Positions 26,001 to 38,000 of a stretch of 64,000 nucleotides of DNA are shown here, piece by piece (position 1 is the first letter of the stretch; every line of letters starts with the position of its first letter). Source of the DNA: Metopolophium dirhodum (Eukaryota; Arthropoda; Insecta; Hemiptera; Aphididae); contig NC_083560.1 of NCBI RefSeq assembly GCF_019925205.1, positions 60,773,266-60,837,265 on the forward strand, read 5' to 3'. The translations under genes were made by a program, and so were the position numbers. The notes beneath the pieces are model-generated. The model searched no databases, was not told the origin of the DNA, and saw nothing but the letters and a program-made list of their open reading frames with translations.

Positions 26001-29000
26001 AAAAAGTACAAAAAATGCCCTAAAAGATGAAAAAATGACTTAAAAATGTTGAAAAATTACGTTAAAAAACAAAAAAAAAATGCATTTATAGCTTAAAATG
26101 CAAAAAATGCAAAATAAAATTAGAATATTCTGCATCAAGGGAGCATGAAACAATTTTTTAGCTAGGATACCATTGTACAGAATAAAAGGAAAAAAATGCA
26201 AAAGTCATCAACATCCTAACTCTAATCATTACAAAATGCTGTCTGGGTAATGATATAAATTCATTGCATACGAAAAACGACTCTGAGTGAAGACAATCTG
26301 TCAGCCTATAATATTACTAAGTATATTTTATGATATTATTGCTATTAAAGTAATTTATTGAACTATTTAGTTCGCATAGTACTTAGTAATACACTAATAC
26401 AAGAGGTTGAATTAATTTGTATTTGAAAATGTGTGTAGGTATACGATATAATCATTAATCATATACTTAAAAAGTTTAAAAGATTTAAATGGGTACCCAC
26501 AAATAATATTTTTAAATTACAACCTGCAATAGTAAGTAAAATAATTGTTCTCTCTTTATATATCTCATTTGTCCAAATTTGAACTTAAAATATCAATAAA
26601 AAAACTGTTTTATATATTTTTTAGATTTTAAATTCAAAATTGAAAATGTCTTTAATTAACTCAAAATGAGTCAAAACACTTTAAACATTTTATGAATTAT
26701 AGAAAATGATAAAATAAATATTTGGTGAAAAAGTCATGTACCTATCTACGGTTATTTTTTTTTTGGAGTAACACCAACAACTAAAATTGAATTTGTCGAA
26801 AATTTACTTTGCGTGATAATCTCCGTTTTCCTTAATTTGTTTTTGTTTTTCCCGACGCTTTTGGAAACTATTGGCTATTTTTTTACTTTTGAAACCTTTA
26901 CTTATTCGTAAATTTCGCTTAAATTTAAAATAAATAATAAAAGGTATATAATTATATGATGGATAAATATTTTATTATTTTATTTAAATTGGTAAATTTC
27001 ACTAACAAAAATGATTAAGAGTACATACGCACAAGCAGGGGTCGAAACCGTTTCAAATTTTAACGGTTACTGTTTCGGTTTTAAAACGAGTTTCTACATT
27101 TTCTGGTTTTCGTTTAAGTTTTAAGATCAGTTTTACAAATTTATCAGTATCAAGATTCAAGAACGGTTTTTGAAAATGTTCATTTTATTTAACTGTAGAC
27201 CTGATTTTTGCTATCTAATAAGGGCTGAGTCTAAATCCTTAAAATATGTCCGATTTGTATAATTAGTGTAAGGTAAGTACATAGGTACAATATAGCAAAT
27301 TTACGTTCAGTAAATCTAATTTTGTGTTGTTAACTTTAATATGTTTTACCTACTTTTGCATACAACATATGGTTGAAATAATTATTCGATTACATTAATA
27401 TTTAATTGTAATTTTAACTAATTTACAATAACATAACGCTATATTGCAATTTACAGTACAATAAATCCTTGTTATGAGATTAATGTTTATGGTATTTGAA
27501 CAAAATATTAATTTAAATGGACACTAAAAGCGTATTGGACTAGTGAAATATTGTTACCTATTTAAAAAGTTTTACTGTGAAGATTCAAATACACGTTAAT
27601 ACGTTATAAGATTTGGTACACACATTTGTAATTCGAGGTACACATAGAGGCGATATACTGATGAATGATGATAATGACACAAGCGAATGATGACGGCGGG
27701 ACGGACAAGGATCAGTCGAGTACGAAACAATTGTATAATTACATTAATTAAAGCTTTTGGTTTCGGTGTTCGAATATGAAATAATAGCGCTTTTAACCGG
27801 TTTTTCAGAAAATGTTGTCTCCGTTTCACAAATGTAAAACATAGAAAAAACTGTTACTTTCGAAAAACCCGAAAAGGCTACAGTCATAAGTATAATACGA
27901 AATATTCACCACATAAAAAAGAGAACTATGGCTGTGAAAATAAGTAAAATATCGTTTGAATTTTTTCGATATCGGAACTACAAAAAATGTTAATCAATCA
28001 TGTTAAAAACACAAAAATAAAAACTTTTTTTGTATAAGCGATATCAAAAAAATAATAACAATATTTCACAGATAAAGTTCTCAACTATATTGTATATCAA
28101 TTTGGAGGCTTAACTATAACTACAGTCTGAGTGGTTTTATTCCGCACAGAACAGATTTTGCTATGTTGTACATATTTTGTAAGGCGGAGACACATTCGGG
28201 TGTAGCGTACTTTAATTTATTACCTATACTAATAAATGTTCTTAACATTTACAGACTTCATATAGGTATTTTCAATGGACAATGATGTTATATTTAGTGT
28301 AATTTAAATAAATATGTTTGTATATTATATTTCAATAAGAAACATTAAAAATATTATTTAATATATTAACTTCCTATATATATTATGTATAACTTACAGT
28401 TGCTTGGACCATATGTGTATAATAATCTTGATATCCATTCCAGAAACCATAAAAGCTTTTAAAACCCCGGTATGTTGGTGTGTAAGCTTTCTTGAAGTAA
28501 CCCAAATGCCATTTGCCAACGGCGTGAGATGCATAACCTAATTTATTTAAATGTTCAGGCAATAATATTTCATTCAATGGTAACCCCCAAGGTTCAGGCT
28601 CTAATATCACATTATGTTGAGTCCCTGAAAAATTACAAAAAACATTTAGTTAGATGATATTATTATAAAGTAAATCAGATCTTATTTAATAAAATGTTAT
28701 CAAATTTACTAAATAATAGATATATTAACCATACACGAAAATATTATATAGGTATAGGTGCGAGGTGGGCATCTAACTGCGAAGCGCATAGGTACATAAA
28801 TGTTTTTATTAAATTAATATGTTTTAATAATATTAGTATATTACATAATATTAGGTAATAATCACATCAAATAATGCTGTACGTACTTACATTTTAAAAT
28901 TTTAATTTCCTTATTTACGAAATATGTTTATCAAATAAACATTTAAAGTATGCATTTGAGTCAAAAATATTAGGTACTTAACTTAAAATTTAAGACCCGT

Positions 29001-32000
29001 AAAATATCAAAATATTCAAAAATATATGCACCAACATTTTTAAGTATTTGATCACAGACGCTGTGAATTGTATTTTATTGTACTTATTAAGCATGTAGTT
29101 TGTACAATAAAATTACGCAGATAAAATATGCATAGGTATAATGCATTAAAGTCCTTGCTCTAGATCTCAAACAATAAGTAATAAAATACGCGTATGTAGA
29201 CAGATTATGGTAGATAGACATCCAAGAGCATACGATAATATATTATTTAAATTATACAATAGTGGAGTAAACGCACTATAATGGTTTGTGTATAGGTACA
29301 TATTAGACAAGTAGGTATAGTAAAATATATGTGTATGAAATAATGCCAGTTTCGTTAGTTAAATAAAAAAATCCTGATAACCTAAACGTGTTATGAAATA
29401 TCCACTATATCTATTTACGTCCTACATGTTAAGTCAACACCAAGCGCAGGTAGGTTAATCTTTTTGTTCGAGTTCTATCAGAACTCAACGATTTTGCTTA
29501 TAATATTATGTTAGTTAAATCAATACGGCTCTGCAATTAAGTGACTCATATTCATTAGGCTGACCTTTCTATCTATCTAATTATTATAATTCAGGGTCTT
29601 CTAGCTTTCGGTGTTATCATTAGTAAATATAGAAATATTTGATTGTTAAATAAATTACAATAATATTGATTAATTATGTTAAAAAAAAATAATAAGTTAA
29701 TCAGTCATAATATGTTCATATTAGGTATATAATAACGCTGCACGTTGATGGTCACTCTATGGCTTTACCAACTTCGACTGAACTGCGTATGTATAATTAA
29801 TGTGAACTTGAAAATAACAATTATCTGACATTGCATAGGAAAAACTATTCTTATAGGGTTTCTACAATTTACAATGACATCATTTTTCTCATTATTATAA
29901 TTGATATGTTCTTATAGAAATAAGTGAATATAATTACTCAAGATTTTGTTTTTATATATTGTAATATAGTAGTTAGAATAATATATTAAATAGGTACTTA
30001 CCTACATTTTAATTCTTCAAAATAAAATTAGAAGTTATGAAAAAATACCAAGAGTAAACAACTTAATCAAAATAATTAGGTATAGTTATTATTTGAATTA
30101 TAATACATTTAAATTATATGCGATTCCTAAAAATGATTGAGGATAAAAATAAAACTATCATATTCATATAATATAATTGTATAAAATATATATCTTAATA
30201 AGTTACAATCAAAATATCTAGGTACCCATAAAATACCTGACCTAAATAAATAAGTACTACCTATATAATAATATGTAAAATTAATATTTTGTCTTTTTTG
30301 TTTTGAATGAATACTTTCACACGTTTCATTTAGGTCATACGATCGATTAAACATTTTTCAATTATGACAATTGTTTGTTGAATTTCATAGTAATTTTTTT
30401 TTATCAATTATGGGTTAGGTTTCAATAATAATAATAAAAAAAAAAAATATCCCTATAAATATAAGAATCACTCTAGTGAACTCGTTTTGTAGAAAATAGA
30501 TTTTGTGTAGTCAGTATTATTTTGTCTAATTCAAAACATATATTATTAATCTTAATGAGTAAGTAGGTATACCTAATTACTATATTTATAAAGATTATCA
30601 TTCATCACCAATAAATTTATTTTTAATTCAATTAGATGTCTTTAATAACATTTTCTAAAGTAGTTCCAATAATTATTGCATTACTTAGAAGTTATATTCT
30701 TCATTTGGCTTTTAGTTTCATACGACGTCAATACTGAATAAACTCTCGATGAAAATTCCCCTAACAGTTTCCATGGTTACTAAAAGTGATATTGATTTAT
30801 ATAACCAACGGGAGTCGGTCAATTTCAGTTCACTTTTTACTTGTTAGCGGTTACATATTATGATCATGGCATCATGCTATCAGAACTTTAACATTGTTAC
30901 ATAGGCACAAATAGAGGGGGCTTTAGGGGCTAAGCCCCCAAAAATGTCCTACATTTTGTTTTCAGCTTATTAAATATTATCAAAGTAAGGCTTTAGCCTC
31001 TTCAAATCCCAAATGCTATTTGTGCATATGCTGATTGTTCTAATTTTATAAATTAAAAGGATATCAGCAAAATATTTGTTTTCTCTCTCAGACCCACGCA
31101 CAACATAGTTAAGTCTCTCCACCTAAAATCGTTTTCTTTTATGATTTTTGAGTTATTTTAGAGTACAATCACCTATTACAATAATTATAGGGAATAATAT
31201 TTTGAGGATTTGACATATCGGTTTTATATTTTATTATTATTTGACTTTGCATTCGACTTTCAAAATAAAATAAAATATGTTGTAAATTTAAATTATGTTT
31301 AAATTGCTTTGGGACAATATTTAGACAAATCGATATGTCATACTCTCAAAAATATTATTCTCTATCGGTTTTGTAATATTTTACTCTAAGATTACTCAAA
31401 AACAAAAATAATGATTATGCTTTTTGTCTATGTTACGTGTGGGCCAGAGAGAGAAAACAAACAATGCGCTGACATTATCATAAGAAAATAATAATATATA
31501 ATGTCTTAATTTAAAATTTTTATATTGACTAATAAAGGGTCAACAAATACCTTTGAGAAAAAATAATAAACACGATTGCGTATGTAATAAATTGTATGCA
31601 ACGTTGTAAAATTTATTAATTTTACCATAATATATACCTACTTAATAAATAGCAAGTACATGTACATTAATTCTATAATAATCAGTATAATATAACTAAA
31701 TATAATAGTAATATATAAATAAAATCGTGAGTGATAAAATAATTAATAAATAAAAAATTCAAAATCGTCAATAAGTTATTTTTAAAATGCCTAAATTTGA
31801 ATTCCGTGACATCTCTATAGTATAAAGTTGTTAGAAATATTTAGGCGCTCATTGAAATGTACCATCTGCAAAAAGCTCTGAACAATTCATCATAAACTAC
31901 AAATTTTCTTAAAAGCCTTATGATTATGAAAAAACGCAAAGTATTTATGAATTATTTTTAGTTCACTCGTGTTGCCGTATTGTATACTGGTATAAAAATT

Positions 32001-35000
32001 GGCAACAACACTTAATGCTTTGTACGTAATCGTGTTTTACCCAAAAAATAATGTGTTTATATTTTTAAAAATTTCAGGTTGTTGTAAGAAAAACTATAAG
32101 GACCGTTGTATTAAATTCTAAAGCTTTTTGACCAAACATAAACATTTTTATTACATTAAAAAGAAACAAAAAAAATCGTAAATTTAAAATGCCCATAAAT
32201 GCTTAAAATTAGTGTAAATATTTTAAAATTTCATTTTGCAAAGAAAACAATAATTTGAATAATAGGGGAATGTTTCGAGTGTCTACAATTAATATTTTTA
32301 GAATTAAAACTATAAAAAAAAAGGTTTTGATGAGAAATCGTTGTTATAATAATATTATTATATAATATATAAGTATATGGCTATATATTATATGGAATTG
32401 ATATTTAATATCCAATATGGCAATATGACGTCAAAATTTAACACTATTTGTATAGTTTTTAAAATTGTACCAATATAATTCATGCATAATTAGTTAATTG
32501 AATATACATTTAAAAAGGTAGGATTATTTTTGCTATTTGTTTACTGTGATACGAGTGGTAAGGTATAACATTTTATTTTTTAAGTATCATTAGGTAAGTA
32601 TTAGATTCCCACTTCCTAATAGAGGTTATCTTGGTCTTATAAGTTATTATATATATGTATATATATTATGTATATATATATATATATTATATATATGCTA
32701 TATATGATATACATATGAGCTGAAAAAGTAATTGATGAATTGACTAAAAAAAAGAAAATTAAATTTTATATTATAATATTGTTTGTGGTTTTTTGAAATA
32801 AAATGTATTAAATATATATTTTTTGTAATTTATTATTTTAATGTGCGGATACCTAGGTTTTTTCTGATCCCCTCAGTACAAACATTATGTATATGCCACT
32901 GAGTCAGTGTATAAGATCTTAATATAAAATGGTAGTCAACAGACTACAGGTAGGTATTATCATTGAGTATAGATAGTACTATAGTACTATAGTACTATCT
33001 ATACGACTATACTCAATGGTATTATATATTATCGTATTAAATAAAGCTATATATTATAATATAAAATGGCCTGATTTGTTTTTAAATACCTATTTATTAG
33101 GTATAGGTACTATATTATAATAATATAGATACGTATCGCATTTACATTTGCCCTTGGATATACTTTTATAATTATTCAGATTATTATATTATTCATATAT
33201 GTCTCATTGAAGTATAATTTAGATGATTAAATATAAAATGCGGTTAAATGGGTGACACTCTGCTGTACAGTATAGGTTTAAAGTGTGTCACTGCAATGGA
33301 TGGCGTTAAATTTAAATTCAATGATATCATATAATTGTACCTACCTATACGATAAATGATTCTGAGCAATGACGGGTTGTCAGCCTAGGATAGTTTATAT
33401 TTTTTTATTTCTATTGTTATTATAAATACGGTAGCCAGTAAATTCAATTAATATTATATGCATATTATCATATTTGTATATAATAATATACTTTAGAAGT
33501 TTCAAGTACCAACAAATAATATTTTTTATATTACAACACAAAACTAAAATAGTTATTTTTTGTTTAAATATCTAATTTTGTCTAAATTTTAACTTAAAAT
33601 AACCATAAAAAACTGTTTATATATTTTTTAGATTTTTTGGTTACAGTATTAACCGATCCTTAACTATACAAATTGAACATATTTTTAATTTTTAACTGCA
33701 AAATAACTAGTAAAGTCTCAATTTGATAAATATTGTCAACATTTGAACTTTAAATTCTTATAAAAATCGTACTTATGTATTTTAATATTTTTCAACTGCT
33801 ATTGTAACAATATATCAGGATACTTGTATTAAGTTTTCAAGATTTTTTATCTGAAGAATAAAATTGTATTGATATTTATAGAAAGAAAAACTAAAAAAAT
33901 TGAAAATTGAAAATGCCAATAAACATCTCATAATGAGTTATATTTTGAAAATTCCATGAATTATAGAAAATGACAAAGTAAACATATGATGTACATTTCC
34001 AGTATCTACTGTTATTCAATATTGAATTACAACATAACAAGAATATCGAATGTATTACAAATAAGTCTAAAAAAAACTAATACAAATCAAACATTTCAGA
34101 TGCCTATAAATAGCTCAAAATAGCTCAATATGAGTCAACATATGTGTATAGAAAATGCTAATAGGTATAATCATTCGGTGAAAAATGCATGTGTCTACGG
34201 TAATTTTTTTTAGAGTTAAACCAAAAACCAAAATCGATTTTGTCAAACACCGATTTTGTGTAAAAATTCCCGTTAGTCCTTAATTTTTTTTTTGTTTTTC
34301 CCAGTGTTTTTACCACCTGAATGTACCAACTAGATTCAATTTTCAATCGGAAAAGATACTGATATTTTAAATCGAACCATTATTTGCATTACTTATCGTG
34401 TACACAGACACAAAATATACACACATAGGTAATTGTAAAATCAATACATTCATCGCACCACTCAGAATCTAAAATTGACTGTTTCTTATATAATAACGAT
34501 TAATTGTTATAAACAAAAAATAACCATAGCTAAAGGCATTTAATTAAAAAACTAATTATGTTTACAATGTTTAGTGTTTACATAGGTACCTAGTTATTAT
34601 ATTTCAAGATATACGACAATATTAACACCTTATGCATTTATTATATTCGTTTTGACAAAATATGTCCCACACAGCATTTGGGAAATGATAATATTTTGTG
34701 AATATTTTGAAGTACTTGAATAATGAATATTTGACTAATAATATTTTATAAATATTTTTATTTTATGATAACAAAATATTGTACTTTATGATTGCTTAAA
34801 AATGTTGAGTTAATATTTTTATAAAGTTTCGTAATAATGTTTTTTGAAAATATATGATTAAAATGTTTCGTAAATGTTTTTTATAAAGTATTTTCAAAAA
34901 TTTGAACTGCTTGGACAAAAAATATGACTAAAATATTTCCTAATTATTTAAGCAACTTTTTAAAATATTTTGACAACTATATTATTTTTCTGAAAATATT

Positions 35001-38000
35001 TTTACCATAGTAATGACATATTTTTATGCTGTGTGGGGTTATCTTGTGGTTTAATAACTTGTATCCGATCAGTTATCTTATTATAGGTAGATATAGCTTA
35101 CTATACTAAACTTAAAATATCTCAAATCTTGACTATTGATTTTTATTTCCAGCATTACATACATTTCTCATAAGTCATACAGGGGCGTATATAGGATTTT
35201 CTTGAGGAGGGGGATATCAAAATTTTTTAGTGTTGATGCAACCTTTTGTTAGTTACTCCATGTAAGGCTAACAATAAAAACAATAATATTGATTTTAATT
35301 TTACTCCGTTTTATTAATTTATAAAATAAACTCTAGTTTTCTGTTTTTTAAGCACAACTCATCAATTACTTCATCTGTTGTAATTTCGACCTCTCTGTGA
35401 CAAGAAAGCATAGCCAACCCATTAAGTCTAGTCTATAATCACAAAACACATACATTTTTTAATATTTATTTTAAAATTTACGAATTCCTTATCGTTTTCT
35501 GTCCGCTGTCGCAATTAGTTTCGTGTTCTACGTATATAACAGTATAATAGGTTAGGTACTAGCGGGTTTTACCCGACTTCTCTCGAATATAGTCCTATTT
35601 TAATTTTGTTGTTATTGTTGGGTAATATCACTCGCAGCCCACAGGATAAGAAAATTATAAAATATAAATAGCAACAGTACTGCAGCTTAAACTTTATACC
35701 TAAACTAAAAAAAAGGTCAAGGGAGGGGATCTATCCCCCATATCCCCCCCCCCCCATAAATACGTCACTGAAGTCATAATAGATTGTTTTCTGATGAGTT
35801 GTATTCATAATTTTAACCATGTCAATATATTATTGACTATTTGTTAAGATGACTCCACACTCAACACATGTCCTCGTCTTACAAACGTAGGTATAATTTA
35901 CTATAGCAAAACTGCGCAGGGCAGAACTTTTTTTGTGTTGATAATTTGATATAATCATATATCTAAATCAGAGTGAATTGAGTATTGAACTATCATCAAA
36001 TTTAAAGGTAAGGAATTTGGTCTTAATTTTTAAGCGTTTTCAAATTGTAATATTTAAAAATTAAAAATCGTAAAAAACCAACGTAGTGACGTAATTACGA
36101 GGTTCCACGGTGGTGCACTGGCACCCCTAGTACCTATTATGAAGCAGTTGTACAGATATACTTTTGTACCTGCTGGACTGCAGGAGCCAAATTTTATACC
36201 TATTAAAATTTAAAATACAATACTAATTCTAAAGTGATTTGTCAAGTTTTTGTAAAAGATAACATAACTGAACAAATAATAAAATAGCTTTATAATTTAT
36301 ACAATAATTCTGTTACCACTAATTCATATTATAGTCGATAGCCGATAGCCGTGCTACTATCATAGATTATAAGCTAAATTTACCAAAAAAAACATTTTTC
36401 ATTTTATATAAATATTATATTTTTATATGTATAATATATATATACAGACGTACAGTGTTTAACATATACAGATATCGATGTTTGTTTATTATGTTATATA
36501 ACCAATACGTATATATACGTATATACGTATACAAACTCATATACGCTAAGTGTACCTACGCGGCAACGGGACTTTAAAGACGGAAACAATTCACGCGGAA
36601 ATGGCATCATCTTAACAGTTCATTCGATCCCACAAAATAAACAAGTTTCATAAGCAAACCAGTATTATTTGTGTATCTAATTTCTATATGCAAAGCTTTT
36701 AGTACTTCTAAGAAAAATCTTGTTTAGGTGCAAACACAATTCATAAGTGCAACTCATTAATAAAAACACATCATACCCATTGCAAGACTAAACATGAAAA
36801 TTTTTTTTTTACAATTTACTTTTTTAAGCCTATTAGCCTTATTTAATACACAAGAGACACCATAAGAAAGTTGGCTCTTAATAGTTAATTGTTTCCTAAA
36901 AACTTGTTTGCAACTTTAATTTAAAAATATGTTAATCGTTATAACTTATAATACTAAATCTATAAGAAATAAATATTATAAAATATTATTATATACAAAT
37001 ATTTTTATCATTATGTATTTTTTACCTACCTATTATATTCAATCTAAAACAGTAACTATAGTAAGTAGGTTAAGTTGTATTACGTATGTATATTATGGTT
37101 AATTGTATTGCACCTAAACTTGTTTTGTATTCCTACCTATAACCTATGTCTATGTGGGGATAGTCGAATTGCCCTTTTTACTGAAATTAATTGGTCGAAC
37201 TGAACTCGGGCACAAAAAAGGATTATCAATAAAAATGTTAAACAAATAAAGTTAATTTAAATGTGAAAAATGATTCTGAGCGAAGGATTTCAATCAGCCT
37301 ATGATATATTACTAAGTATATTTGATGATATTATTGTGAATAAAGTAATTTATTTACCTGTTTAAAAAAAAAAATGGAAATTGAAAATGTCTGACACCAG
37401 ATCACAAAGGGTAAAAATATTTTAAAATTTTTTTCAAGTATAGGATTGATAAAATAAACATATTATGGTGTACATTTGAAGTGGCTAAAATTGAATATCC
37501 CATATATTTCCACTTACATTGGGCTACATTTAACATAGTATAAATTAAATAAAAATGTTATAAAAAAGTATGTTAATTTAAATTTTTACTTTAAAATTTT
37601 ATTTAACATATTAACATTGTTATGTATAGTTTATTTAAGGTTTTATAACAATATAGTGTGCATATACAATTTTAAGGTATTAAAATAAATTATATTATAA
37701 TGCATTAAATACCTATCACTATTTATTGTAAGAATAGTTTGTATTTTCATCATTTAATTTTCATGTTTTCTTCTGGTAGGTACACCTTTCATATATATAT
37801 TTGTATATAATATACTGACTATAATACCGATAGTTAATGTGTTGGTATTGATTGTGGCTTTTAATTTATATTGTGGACAATAATAATATTATAATAATGG
37901 AATCATTTAATAACTAATACTAATAACTAATAATACTCAATAACAAAATAAAATAGGTACCTAGGTGGCTAAGGTAGGTAATATATTATATTCCATGTTT

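Larger units (their letters stand above)
22638..26247. mobile_element. TA-flanked MITE (CCCAGACAGCA ends), itself interrupted
   Basis: Termini CCCAGACAGCA and TGCTGTCTGGG are perfect inverted repeats flanked by TA on each side. Removing the two later hAT insertions leaves only about 160 bp of AT-rich foldback sequence, so this was a small MITE inserted into the U1 repeat. Confidence 0.7.
22561..26899 (+). repeat. Unclassified repeat family (U1), copy split by nested insertions
   Basis: Left piece 22561-22637 has the family head (gtgggtgacgctgtgctgta). The right piece starts at 26248 with taatgatataaattcattg, ACTCTGAGTGAAGAC and the internal body, and fades at about 26899 without the tail. 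The 3.6 kb in between is foreign and begins exactly where gaattcaatgat is interrupted in other copies. Confidence 0.75.

Noticed and set aside
27036..27870. Possible hAT element starting CAGGGGTCGAAACCG
   Set aside because: No matching right end or 8-bp duplication could be found.
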